This document shows positions 1 to 11,677 of a stretch of 64,000 bases of DNA, in pieces. The notes beneath the pieces are model-generated. The model was given only the letters and a program-made list of their open reading frames with translations. It was not told the DNA's origin and ran no database searches. Each line of letters begins with the position of its first letter. Positions within the stretch are counted from its first letter, which is position 1. The translations under genes were made by a program, and so were the position numbers. The stretch comes from Massospora cicadina (lineage: Eukaryota > Entomophthoromycota > Entomophthoromycetes > Entomophthorales > Entomophthoraceae), in contig JAKSZP010002663.1 in NCBI GenBank assembly GCA_022478985.1, positions 186,001-250,000 of the forward strand. Direction: 5' to 3'.

Positions 1-1093
1 TTTAGGTTTCAACCACCACCTACAGCACTTTCAACAATATCCTGACCCACAATGAAGGGGACCTAGGGCTCCTGAACAACTGCTCTCATGACATCTCCAT
101 TTACCTAAAGCTCCTTAAATTAGTTGCCTGCTGGGACGCGATCTCCATGCACCAGTGGACACCTACCCTCCACCAATCTGCATTAGCATATCTGGGCCTT
201 TCTAGAGAATCGTTGACATCCTATGGGAAGTGGCTTACTATCCACCCAGGCCAACTCTTGAAACCCTCCTCCAATTACTGTAATCAAGCCTTTCTTGCCC
301 TGAGACGAATGGGTGCATGGGTTTACCACACCTTTCTATACATAAGGGAGGACCAGGCCTTGGCCCCCATCGCCATGTGATAGCACATAATAAACAGGTA
401 TTAACATCTTACCTCGCTCTAGAATGAGCTCTAATATGCCCGCGCCTTCCAGAACTCCTCCCACCCTCAATGAGCATAAATTTCTGGACGCTTTGACAGG
501 ATGTGTATCACCTAATACTTTCTGTGAAAGTGTCCAACACAAAATGATGGGTACGCTATTATTTCTACAGGAAAGGGGATTGAATTGGCCCTACCTTTCA
601 ACTTCAACTGCTCCCGTTATTTGGCCTATTGACTCCTATCTCCACCATATTTCATCTGTTAGTTGTCTCCGCGATCTGGCATAGGTTCTGCGCGCTCCTC
701 CATGTCCTTCTGAGTCCTGGAAACCCTTATAAGATCTGTTCTTTAAACAGACTCTACTTAGATGCCACTACCCCTCTGAGCCCTTGCTTATGCCAAGGCC
801 TAAAAACAACCCAAAAAACTTTATTTGGGCAGCTTTTAACTCGCAAGTATGGAACTTACAGCAGATGTCTGGCACTTTCAGGTGAGCTTTGAGAAGGCCC
901 TGAAAGTCTCAAATATGTTACCAACCCTTCCCTACTTAGTTTCAAATGTAGTAAGACTTTGGCGCACTAACCCTCCCTCCTTTTTTACGTCTCCTCCTCT
1001 TCTTTCCTCGGCTCAAGCTCTTAGGAGCTCAGGCGTAATTGAAAAAACATTGATAGATCCTCCTTTGGATTGGGACCATCTAGTACAAAAAAA
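1..1093 (+). pseudogene. LINE-1: 3' part of a non-LTR retrotransposon ORF2, with 3' end and A-tail
   Basis: This is the 3' third of a LINE whose 5' part lies left of the window. The frame running through about 3-380 reads like the region just after the reverse transcriptase of fungal LINE ORF2, including a YLG(L) motif near 190 that corresponds to the usual YLG(Y/F)PL. Further pieces continue at about 424-684 and 629-892 in shifted frames, so the ORF is broken several times. The unit ends at about 1050-1093 with GGGACCATCTAGTAC followed by a run of A. This terminus recurs in four very short insertions elsewhere in the window. The sequence right of the tail belongs to the LTR of element F, so LINE-1 inserted into that LTR. 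Its 5' target duplication would lie outside the window. Assignment to a LINE is fairly sure, the clade is not. Confidence 0.75.
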
Positions 1094-1505
1094 TCAGGTC
1101 TCTCCTAACTCATCCATCAATCAAAGTACTGCAAATTCTGAAGCCTCTTTTATAGACTTTAATAGCCTAAAATCCTGTTGACTTAGTCTTCTATATACCC
1201 TGACTACCTCATTAATTTGACATCTGGACACCATGATGTCAGAGGATGCACCAGCATTGTATTTTGGTAAAAAAGAGTAGGCTTCCAACGTTGCAAACAA
1301 TGCTTCTATATAGCCTCCTAAAATAACTTTGTGTATTTCTGCCATTGATATCTAAATTACTGAAATCTTATCTGAAAAAAGTTGCTCTTTTGGATGACCT
1401 CAAGTAATAAACATAATACCAGATTTAAAGTAAACTAAATTTAAAACATAATTGATTGAGAATACTGAAAATCAATATACCTTTAAGAGCTATAAAGTTT
1501 ATGAA
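1094..1505 (+). repeat. Left part of the split 5' LTR of Ty3/gypsy element F
   Basis: This stretch aligns with the first half of the F 3' LTR at about 18175-18590. Shared blocks include ATTCTGAAGCCTCTTTTA (1138 and 18217), an AAAATAACTTT block (1320 and 18402) and a block around 'cttyaagagc' just before 1490. The first 110 bases or so of the LTR are missing here because LINE-1 is inserted; they should lie left of the window. The right part of the same LTR resumes at 12437, on the far side of element E. Confidence 0.75.
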
Positions 1506-1514
1506 AGCTTTTTT

Positions 1515-2274
1515 AATTGCAACTGAACTGGGAAAAATAGGCACAGGTGTGTTTTACTACAATATATATAGCTATGTGAAGACAATATGCCTGAAAAAAT
1601 TGGAAGCACATTTATGAAAATTAGCTTTTATTAAAAGTTCTTCAACTAAATTTGGCTTAGTTTTGGTAGGCACTTCCAACTTGTTGGTCCATCATCAATA
1701 GTACCTATCAGAATGTGTGTTGCTGAAAGTGTCGCCTTTCTAATAAAATGCCAGCCCAAATTATATCCTGGTCTTCAATAAGTCTGTCTTCTCTTTGGCT
1801 TTTAAATCTTCTAGGATTTACCATTGATTTGTCCTTTAATAGAAAGTGTATAAACGCTTCTGAGACCCGAAAATCATCTGTCTAATATCTGGTGAATCTT
1901 GATAAACATTTCTCCAACATTGGGGCATTTTTAGATTATTGGTTAGTGGAGGTTGCTAAAGACAAAACTTGAATAAATGATTCTGGTAATCTCCTGTCAG
2001 TGGGAACAGAACTGTGTTAAGGAACTGGCATCCAGTTAACTAGCTGATAAATTTTTATTTTGACAAAATTCAGGATCATATGAATTGATTAATCAATGAA
2101 TGCAAATATTCAGTTTTTGAAAATGCTAGCAAAATATCTGACAGTGGATCAATTGGAATAGATCTGCCAGCGGATACAGATAGTAGGACAAGGTTAGGGG
2201 CTTGGTCTATAGGGTATTTGGGGTATTATGAATGGTTTTAGTATCCTATGATTAATCAAATACAGATAATAACA
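1515..2274 (-). repeat. 3' LTR of element E
   Basis: It aligns along its whole length with 11678-12436. Shared blocks include GATTCTGGTAATCTCCT (1980 and 12145), TATCTTGGTAAAC/GAATCTTGATAAAC, and CAGATACAGATAG near 2173 and 12338. The right edge ...ATAATAACA is followed by TTTTCCCCCACTGA, the reverse complement of a polypurine tract, which is the expected order for a minus-strand element. Confidence 0.8.
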
Positions 2275-3840
2275 TTTTCCCCCACTGAGCAAATATAGGG
2301 GATCGAGAAATTGCCAGTGGTTGGTGGTAGGATTATTAATTATAGGGGGCTGGCATCTCGACGCTCTGTTGGGAATGCTTTAAGGATTTGTCGTGAACTT
2401 GGTTGATAATATTTCCTTTGGAGGGGTCTTTGAGCGTGTATGTGCCAATCAAAGTATTATTTTATATTTCTCAAATGGCCCTTTTAAGGTGTGTTCAAGT
2501 TTACTACCTAGTTATTCTATGATTACTATAGTATAGCAATTGCTTCCCTATGCTAAGATAGGGCAAAGAATGGCAATGCTGCTTGAAACGTTCTCTACTT
2601 CTCATTTGCTGGGCCAGCGCTGGAGTAAGCCCTGGTTGTAGATTAATCAATGTTCAGATGAGGTTCTCCAAGTATTGAATGAGAGTCATTCCTTCTCTTT
2701 AAATTCAGGAGTTCAGGTCTTGCAGAAAGTTGTTGTCATCAATACAGGAGTTAAAATGAGTGACCTTCCTGTTGCAAAATCGACCCTGGGCTCCGCTAGT
2801 GTGCCAGGCCAACCAGTATGAAGACTGGTGGCCCTTTGCTATTTCACCTTCATTGACATACCAACCCATACAAGTCCTGCGTCCAATTCACCAAATAACC
2901 ACCAATGGCTTCACCTTTAGCCCCAGGCGTCCTTGGCATGTGCCCCATCATGTCCTGCCCCTTCCTGGGCGGCTCAGGCACTCCCGCGCTGCCCCACCCT
3001 TGTAACCCTTCACCAACCCATCTGGGCATGCCCCAGCAAGTCCATCCTCCTTCTTGGGTGGCTATGGCACCTCCCGCGCTGCACCCCACTAGGGTTGGTG
3101 GCTATGCAGCTCATCCACTGGTAGCCAGCTGGCCAGGTTCCCGCTGGTTCCTCATAAAGAGGAGGCATGGGAGCTGGCAGCGCCAGCCACTCCAGGCGTG
3201 ATCACCTGCGCCTATTGGGGATCTCCTATCCCAACTTCTTTACTTTAGTTGCACTAAGCTACTTCAAACAAACAGGAAAGATGGGCGAACAAGAGATGTT
3301 TATTTAGGAGGGAATAAACGACTATTTATACTAATTTCAGGGCTACTGCGCCCAAGTGCTCTTTGGCCAATCATCTTCCAGAAAACTCATCAGCCTCTTG
3401 ATGCCACAAATCTATCAGATCAGAAACTTCATTCAAACATACTTATAGTGATTCCCTCCAGATCTGCTCATCTGATCACTAAATTAATATTAGGCCAATC
3501 CATCCTCAGCATAAGTCACTGGGCCAATCATATATAAACTCATAATTAAATAAGAATTTGAGCATCCTTAGCATGGGTTGCCAGTGCTCCAAATTAGTTG
3601 GCAGAACCATTTCGGAAGATTCATAATGGATTCATCAGCTTTCTACTGGAAACTCCCACAACAATCTTTGAATGACATTTCAGCAGTTAATGCAGCTTTC
3701 GATAAACCTAAAATCAATAAAATATATAACATTAAATAGTATTAAACTAAGAAATTAACCGGCAATTACGCCCAACTAACTGAAACCCCTAATTTGGATA
3801 CTATCAGAAGGATTCATCTGGTTAAAATCCTGACATTTCC
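2275..3840 (-). other. 3' internal region of element E, with a GC-rich patch
   Basis: Between the polypurine tract of E and the recognisable integrase core no frame of useful length can be assigned. By position it should hold the integrase C-terminal part and any sequence after it. A GC-rich patch at about 2900-3200 stands out from the AT-rich surroundings and contains two diverged tandem units about 91 bp apart, starting near 2933 and 3023. Open frames exist here on both strands (for example 2905-3201 plus and 2850-3089 minus), but they look like by-products of GC richness and I recognise no domain in them. Confidence 0.4.
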
Positions 3841-4640
3841 CATGGATGATTAAATGTGATATTATGTGCAAAGATGGCGGACATCAAGAGGAAGTTCAAT
3901 TGGATGGTTTGCCCAACGCCAATTTTTGTAGGGTGCCAACTAAGGTGCCATTGACTTATTCATTACACCATTGGTTTTGGGGTGATATGACGTCTACAAA
4001 ACCCCATGAATTCCATCAGATCATTAATCTTGGCGATCACTTGGAAAATGAAGTTACTACTGTTGCTTATTAGATGAATTAGGGACATCTGTGTTTATAA
4101 ATGTATTCTATAAAATATTTTTGGTGTTCATCATGGCCCCTAGACTTCTGATCCATTTGTCTTTGACCCATTTTGCAGGGTGATTGATATCCATCACATG
4201 GTATCTAGATTGGCCATTTCTATCAGTTAGTGGCCCCACAATGTTGATCAACATGGTGCAAAAAGCAAAGTTTAGCTTTACAGTTGATATAAAGTGCTCT
4301 TATAGTATAACGCTTCTTCTTGGCACTCGCTGCAGCAGCTGAGGGCTTCGTGGACACTTAAGTTCATTGTACTAGTAGTAGTGCTGTTTCAGTTGTCCTA
4401 GTTTTTTAATCCTCCATGTACAATGGCTTTGTGGGCTCTGATGATCATGTTAATATGCTCAGTTGGTCATGTTATAATGTATTCATGGTCTTCTATTAGT
4501 TTAAAGAGTTTTCTATACTTATCAGCAGTGTTCTTCATCAGTCAGTTCAAAGCGCGTAGTACTTCTTCCAGTTCATAGTTATATTCCCTAATCAGCATCT
4601 TATTATAAAGGCCATCCTCCATGTTGGTGGTCAATGTGAC
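3840..4640 (-). pseudogene. Integrase remnant of element E
   Basis: On the minus strand, around 4260-4150, the frame reads NIVGPLTDRNG, then a spacer, then MDINHPAKWV. This matches the first catalytic block of Ty3/gypsy integrases (usually IDxxGPL... AIDxFTKWV). The first catalytic aspartate is replaced by Asn in the translated copy. Other parts of the domain are too decayed to place. The fragment is downstream of the RT of E in the expected order. It is certainly inactive. Confidence 0.6.
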
Positions 4641-5099
4641 AGTCTGAAGCCAAAACAGTCTGTTAGCATTTTGATGTTTCATGCTGGTATGGTGCTGAAT
4701 CTCGAAGTCACACGCCTGCTACTTTAGCACCCAAAAAGCTAAGCAACTCTCTGTATTCTTTGGGTTCTGTAGCCATCTAAGCAAAAAGTGTCCAGTTACA
4801 ACATTGAGGTGCACTTTGTGAACGTAGACTCTAAACTTTTTTCACACATAAATCACCACTTAACATTGCTTTTTGGTAACAGTGTAATTCACCTCATGTA
4901 CGTTTAACATCTGGCTGCAGTATTCTATGGGATGCTCTACCCCTCTTTTTATCGTGTTGGGACAATACAGCTCCTATGGCGTGAGTGAGGTGTACATCTG
5001 TATTACAGATGGTTTATTAAATTTTGGGTACATGAGTATCAGCACTAAAGCGAAAAAAGTGCAAATTCAGTCAAAAACCAGCTGACAGTTTGGCATCCT

Positions 5100-5745
5100 T
5101 TAAAATAGGGCTCCATTCTTTAACAGGTGGAATAGAGTCTCCTCTATTACAAAAATTTTCTATAAACTTTCAGTAATAGCTTAACATCCCTAGGAAAATC
5201 TTGATGTTCTGCTTGCTGTCTAGCGTCATCAGCGCTTCAATGGCATATTTATTGGCCTTTTGGGGCCATAGGCCCTCCTTGTCAATATGAAGCTCAGGCA
5301 CTCAAGTTATTCTCAATAGAAGTTAAGTTTCCTAAACTTAACTTTAAGATTGGCAGCAGCAAGCCAGCAGATAATTTCCGCTAGGTGCTAAAAAGTGTTT
5401 GTTGAATATCCTCAAGAAAATGTTACATTGGCCAAGTTATCTCAACACAAGAAATTTTCAGACCTCCTAGTATGCTGCCCACAGCCCATTGTATTGTTGC
5501 AGGGCAGAACATAACCCATGGTCATTTTCATGGGTTGGAACAGCCCTTGGGTTGTTATAATGGCACATATTTCTTTTTCTTCTGGAAGCATCTCTATCTT
5601 CCAGTATCCAGAAATCAGATCTATGGTGGAGATGCACTTTGCTCTGCTGAGTTGTTCAAGTTTATTAATAATTCTCAAAAGGGTATGCTTTCTTCTCCCC
5701 AATAAGTTGTTGAGTTGCCAGTAGTCATTTACCACTCAGTTAGAT
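5100..5745 (-). pseudogene. Reverse transcriptase remnant of element E
   Basis: A 97-codon frame at 5442-5735 (minus) carries the N-terminal RT blocks: VNDYWQLNN (canonical VVDYRxLN), then TIDLISGYWKIEMLPE (canonical xxDLxSGYWQIxxxPE, with the first catalytic Asp present), then a segment like 'xIITTQGLFQxMKMTMGY'. The downstream YxDD block is not in frame. A shadow frame on the plus strand covers the same stretch. The family is clearly Ty3/gypsy; the copy is broken. Confidence 0.85.
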
Positions 5746-6999
5746 CTGTCCTTCTTTTTACAATTAAGACTGGTGATACCCACGGGCTTTTTTAAGGTAC
5801 CAGCATTCCCTTCAGAACCAGCTGGTTGATATTTTTGTTGACGACATCATCTACTTTCTTGGACTGGCAGATGAGATGGTCGTATATTGGCAAATGACTT
5901 CCAGTGTCAACATGATGTAGTACATCTTTTACAAATCATAAATCTAAGTTGTCCAACACAAAAATTTGTTATATTTTTCAAAAATAAAGCCATTGCCCAA
6001 TCTTTTTTTCTTTTTCATAATGACCAATTACTAAAGAAGTATGACTGAATGGACAGCCTCACAGCTTTCTATCTCTAAACTGGTCTCTTCTAGTGTCCCA
6101 AACTTGTGTATGCCTGGAACTTCTTCCATCAGTGTATGTGGAGGAAGGCAATGGTTTGGTGTTGTCTCACCTGGATCAGGTATGGGTAGATTTTAGCTAA
6201 TTATATGTTACTCTCACCATGATCTTGAAGAATGAGCCCCAACGTTATAGTCAGTTCTTAGTGAGCAGTTGAAGGGAGAGAACACTTTGCTGTATAGAAC
6301 AGATGGTGTTTTCAGATTGATATTTGTGGACATTATGACCTGTTAGCCAGAAAGAATAATCAGTTGGTAGCCAGCCCTCAGCTTACCTTCTGGTTTAAAA
6401 AATTGGTGTGGTAAGTATAGAGTGTAACTGCTCCCTTTTCAATGGCTGATTGGTTTAATTAAATATCTAAAGGTTAGGTTTATAAACAGCAGATCTTGTT
6501 TCTCCTTTTGCTGGTCTCCACACCTATAGTATATTGGAAGTTACGACCACAAACCTACAAATTATTATTTTCAAAATCAGTTTCGCCGCTGTAATTCCTC
6601 ATGAAGGAGGCTCTGATGAGGAATTTGTATTGGGTGTTAGGTAGGACAATTGTGGGATCTGACACAACAAGTGAACCTAACCTTAGCGGGAGTGCACTGT
6701 AGACCCCTAGAAAGATAATTGGTTTGGTTTCCGATCTTCTATATTACTTGAGGTGGTTAATATCCGGTGATAATCCCAGTTCTTGAGTAAATTAGTCACT
6801 ACAACAACTAATAAGGGACTTGATATCTACTATAGCCCTGACCCAGACCTTTACCATGCTGATGTCAGTGTACAAACAAAAATAGTAAGAATCAGTTGTA
6901 TAGATTAAGTGTACACTGAGCTTGTTGGTTTGACCCAAATAGGAATGTAATTCACCACATAGAAAGGCGCTAACGTTCTTTAATTATCCAAGAGGGATA

Positions 7000-7960
7000 G
7001 CTATGTTGATCCCTTATGGTTTTGGAATATCGCCAGAATCAACTGGAAAGTTTTACTGCTCCATCTGCCATACGTAAGGCTTTAACTACTTTGCTGCTTG
7101 GATATTGTACCCCTGCATGAACAGATGATGACCACTAGTAAATCAGTGATGACGGATTGAGGAGGTAGGGTCATTAGTGTGTCATGTCTAAAATAGAAAT
7201 ATGTTGGTATCTGGCAGAGAAAGAAGATCCTATTTCTACTCTGCTCACTTTTTCCTTGCTCTTTGGTATCTTCCAATCCCACGTAATGTACCTTAGCTTA
7301 GGGCCCTTAGCATTGCATTAGCTGACGTAGTGCCACTTTACCCCTCATTGGTGACATGTGATATGGCAGATGTCAGGTCACCAGATCTGGGGGTAGTTTG
7401 GCGATTCTCTTTATTGCCCTGCTGGAGAGGCTTACTTTGGTTCCTTTGGTTATTGTAATACCCCTTATTGGGTGCATCAAAAGTTTTAGCGCAGCAACGG
7501 AGATAGTTTACCATCTGTGATACATTATATTCATTTTTTTAAATGGGTAGCACACCCTGGTATAGCTCCTTGTAAGATTCATAAGCGTTTTATAAAATGA
7601 TCTGCATGTCATAGTTGTTCAAGACTCTTGTGATGTCTGGCACCTAAGCTTCGAGATTAAAGTGATCAGTAAAGTCTAATATCTGTTTGATTTTCGTGAA
7701 GGAAATATTGAAGAATGTGGTTTTCCTGGTCATCATCTAAGCTCCGCCTAACTCTTTTATGATGATGTTCTTCACACTCTGGTAAGACATCCCAGTCTTA
7801 CAATCTTGGACATTACCAGCTCCTGACTCTCTGAGTCCAAAGAGTTCATTAAAGTCTCCAGTTTAGTCTTGTCACTTTCATCATTCAATATAATCTCATA
7901 TAATGACAATTAAGTGTATATGTTCCCTTTCTAGTTAAACTATAGCTTTTTTGGGGCTAA
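7000..7960 (-). pseudogene. Gag remnant of element E (capsid and zinc-knuckle part)
   Basis: Read on the minus strand, the stretch from about 7920 starts with a GTY.L..Y block that resembles the 'FTPGEGT' capsid segment of elements F and B, and continues with a DESDKTKLETLMNSL-like helix. At about 7360-7300 a degenerate CCHC zinc knuckle can be read (C, C, H and C with a stop codon and irregular spacing). It is cut off from the rest of gag by the solo LTR at 7966-8916. The assignment rests on order and weak similarity. Confidence 0.45.
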
Positions 7961-7965
7961 CACTA

Positions 7966-8916
7966 TGTTAAAATCTTGGGCTTAATTAGTTGCTCACTTC
8001 TGGCCCTAGATTTCAACTGCACAGATTTGTGAATTCTTGAGTTCATTTGATTGAAATTGAGTAACTGGGGCAATAATAATATGAAGACTATTATTAGACT
8101 TGAATCCCCAAAAGCCACGTTGAGTGTATTGTCCAACGCTATACATGTGCTTCTTACTCTTGAAGACGTTTTGATACTGGTAGGGAATACTTTCCCTATT
8201 CCCTTTTCGCAGAGACAGGCGGAGTTTTGATAACAACTTAAGTATATATGATCCTTGCAATCTTCTCTTAAAAGTAATGTTTAAACAACTAATGTTAAAA
8301 ACAACTAAGTTAACAGGTTTTTATCTGCTTTTATTAGGGAATAATTTGGGGTATTTATAGTTAGAATTGGCATACAACTTTTCAGTTGTTTGCTGGGAGT
8401 TATTTTTGCTCCTATACTGGTTTGACTCTCAAGTGTTAGGCACCAAATCTCATCATGTACCGTTGCCTTGAATTTCTTAGGCAGCGTAATCCTTGGGTGT
8501 TCAGAGACCAAACAATTAGTATTAGGAACTCAAAACCAATTGTTTTGGCCAATGACAATTCTATTCTTCCTCCGCCATTAAATGCTTTGGTAATTTTTGA
8601 CAACTCCAATTTGTTACACTCTGAACAATTCCTTACAATTCGTCTATCAGTTGTTATTCCCATATTAAATTATTGCTTGATTTCGTTGAGGATGATGCCC
8701 AATGATAATCTCATCAGTCGGGCCTCAAATATCATAAGGGATGATGCCCAACGAAAATTCATTAGTTTGCAGCCTCAAATATCATTGAGGGATGATGCCC
8801 AACAATAATCCCATCATTTGGCTGCTGTTGCCAATCATATATATGATTATAACTTAATCATCAAATCTATTAATTAGTTAAAAGGTTGGATTATGTGGTC
8901 ATCTGAAATTCCAACA
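7966..8916 (-). repeat. LTR of the element C family, apparently solo, inserted in element E
   Basis: This 951-bp block aligns end to end with the two LTRs of element C (54522-55492 and 61259-62227). Both start TGTTAAAATC or a close variant, share TTTCAACTGCACAGAT near the left end and a CTCAAGTGTTAGGCACC block in the middle, and end ...TTCCAACA. Inside it, at 8690-8810, a unit of about 50-60 bp containing GGATGATGCCCAA is repeated three times. The flanking five bases (CACTA and CCCTG) do not match. A sequence resembling a decayed primer-binding site lies just left (TAACACTA for GAGCACCA), so it could instead be the 5' LTR of a separate minus-strand element; I prefer the solo LTR reading because the adjacent pol fits E. 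Confidence 0.7.
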
Positions 8917-11657
8917 CCCTGAAACCGCTAGCATCATTAGATGCTCAGCTGAGGCTTCATGGCATGGGTGGTATTGGGATTTTAACCATATGAAATTCTC
9001 CCCTGATTACTAATACTATAACTAATTAGTCAGGCATGGTTGCCAACTAATCTAATAGTTGTGATACTATTATTGATAATAAGATATAAGTTATGCTCTT
9101 TATTGTGTTAGCTGAGCTCTATTGATTGTCTGATGGATTGAAAAAGTATCACATATGATACCCAATAAGCAAATTGGTCGATTTTGACACTGGTGACTGA
9201 GGCTGAGGATGTTTACCTGTATACTTATGTTTATCTATAATTATGTAGTCAAGAAGCTGACGTTAAGGTGTTCAGAATAACTGGAGTTTGATGCCAAGGA
9301 TGAACCATCATTTACTACTTGGGATCACCCAGCGACTTATGCCAAGAGTTATCAGATTACTGACTAAGGTGCTAATGGATCCAAAAGTCAATTGTGAGAT
9401 GGACATTCTGCCAAGTGAAGTTATTATTTACTGGTCATTAAGGCTGAGGATAATTCAAAGATGTTTATAATAAGAATTTATAATATAATTGACTATTAAC
9501 TGATGCTGAGGATGGATCAACATAATATTGGGTGTCAATGATGATGAATTAATTAGTGATGATTGCCACTGAGAGTGCTGATGATTTTATGAGATGATGG
9601 AGATGAATGCCAATGATGTTGATAGGTGGGCAGCATATTTCCATAAAAACTCATAATATGTAGTTGAATCTCCCTCTTAATAAATAATCTTTTGTTAGAC
9701 TACCTTTATTAGTTTAAAGTAGACAGAGGTTATCTTGGCTGATGGAGGTGAAAATGAAGATCCCAAGGTTAGGTGCTGAGTAATGCACCTGATATGGTCA
9801 ATGCTAACAATTCCAATATTTGGATCTACAGGGAACCCCATGAGGACTTGCCCAGTTAGTAGACGCAATGAGGGACTGAAGGGAAGAAACCTTAAGGGAG
9901 TCAAAGAAGACAGGTGTGAACTATAATTGCTTTACAAGTCCCAGGATAGGTTCTCTGAGGCAAAATATTGGTTAAGTCTAAAGAGGAGAAGTTGTTGGTC
10001 TGCTGGATTGGGAAGTTGTTTGCAGACTTGTAGTGAAAGGTGGCCTATGAAGGCGAAATAGCAAGGGCCAGTAGTCTTCATAATGTTTGGCCTAGCACAT
10101 TAATGGAGTTCCTATTACAGCGAAGTAAAATTAGCAACATCTGATAAGTCTTCACCACTTGGTTATATGCTGAAGTTTAAGCAGCCAAAGTGGATGAACT
10201 TCTGATGGGCGTAGGGAAAACTGGTGTTTTGTCGCAGTTGTCTAGGACAGTCAGAGTGGCAAAAATGAGAGTTTCTAAAATAGTGGTTTGAGTCATCTTT
10301 AACTTGTGAGTATGGAAGACAGAACTTCCCAAATATATTTATTTGAGAACGCCCCAATAATTTTGGATTTTAAGTCTGTTATGTTAGACTCATGTGCACC
10401 AGTGATGATCTCCTTCAATCTTTTGGTAGAGAACCGTTGGCACTTACAAAGTTTGCCTCTGATTTCGTCCAAGAACTGGTCTAGTTTGTTGGATAGATAT
10501 GACGCTTATGCTGCAAGGATTGCTTGACCTCTGACAGTATTAGTTCTGTCATTGTGAGTTAGGCTTTCAGAGCAACGTTTTTCTCAGTGAGGTGTGTGAT
10601 TCTCAGGCCCTTGGCCTGAGCCACATCGTTCAATGATCCAAATTTTCATTACAGGTGGTTGAAAAATTGGATGGCATTGTTCAGACGCTCTTCAAGGCCG
10701 TGAAGTCTGTTATGACTGACTTTGATGCACAGCTCAAGGTCTTGAATTTGATTGCAGTAATATCACTTTTTCTAAAAGGTGGACAAGCTGCCAATTAAGA
10801 TCTTCTACCAACTGCTAAATGCAATCTATCTGAGCATGATCCTCTTGATTGGTGGCCTTTGTAGCTGTGTGCTGCTCCACCTCTGCCTTCAGGTACATCT
10901 AAACCTGGGTGCAGTGATGGTTACATCAGCCACGCATTGAGATAAAGCCCTACGCTAGTCTAACGCCTCGCCAGTGATATAGGCCAGAGTTTTTTTCATT
11001 TGTTTAGCAACTTTGTCTACTTGGTGATGGGATTTGCCTGTTTGGCATTGGTTGTGAAAGATGATCATGTGAACCTCTTAAAATGTGCCGTCCAATCAAT
11101 CCTCCAGTAGATGGTTGACAAAGCGTTGAGCTCCCATGAACTCAGCCAGTTCACTGATCTTGATGTGTTACCAGGCGAGGATCTGCATCCTTTGTTGGAT
11201 CAAATTATGTTTCAAGCAATTATTTCTACTTTTTGTGTGTGGGTAGTAATTTACTTAGTTGCGGCGGAAATTTTTGTTTATTAAATTAAACAATAGTTTA
11301 TAAACAAATAGTTATAATACTATAGCTTCTGTTCATCTCCAAGTCTGCCTAGTTGATAGTTTCAGAATGGACATGGTATCCGTTTTGAGCCATTCCATGA
11401 CCTCTAAGACATGTTTGGGGGGTAAGTTGGCCATCTAATCTGATGACTGGGAGGCCAGCAGCCCTACATACGATTAGCTCCATAGTGGTTGCGTCAGCTT
11501 CCACATTGTCTGAACTGATGATGTGGAAGTGGTTGTGGGTGGATCCCTTGTTTCCATAAATTGAGGGGGATACTTGTCCCTGAAGCTGATAGTGAAGCGG
11601 TTAAGATCTTGTCTCAATTAGTTGTTTCTTTTTTTTCTATGGTGTCGTCAAAATTGC
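8917..11657 (-). pseudogene. 5' internal region of element E (gag N-terminal side)
   Basis: This lies between the primer-binding site of E and the solo LTR. Only short frames survive (for example 9695-9904 minus, 69 codons). The minus-strand reading in 10600-11650 is rich in Gln, Leu and Glu, as in the coiled-coil N-terminal part of gag in the sister elements, but I cannot name a domain. It is about 2 kb longer than the equivalent part of elements C and F, so a further unrecognised insertion is likely. The part at 9180-9560 contains several scattered copies of CTGAGGATG. Confidence 0.35.
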
Positions 11658-11674
11658 CCCTGTAGTGAGCACCA
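11658..11674 (-). promoter_or_regulatory. Primer-binding site of element E
   Basis: On the minus strand it reads TGGTGCTCACTACAGGG, directly inside the 5' LTR. It is complementary to a tRNA 3' end CCCTGTAGTGAGCACCA. The same motif is next to the 5' LTRs of F, A, B and (with one change) C. Confidence 0.85.
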
Positions 11675-11677
11675 GAA

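Noticed and set aside
2905..3201. 98-codon proline-rich ORF
   Set aside because: It comes from a GC-rich tandem duplication with open frames on both strands and no domain.
3260..3833. A second LTR of a nested element ending at TTTCCC (3833) or at CCCACA (3660)
   Set aside because: No partner LTR was found, and the spacing from RT to the polypurine tract of E is explained without it.
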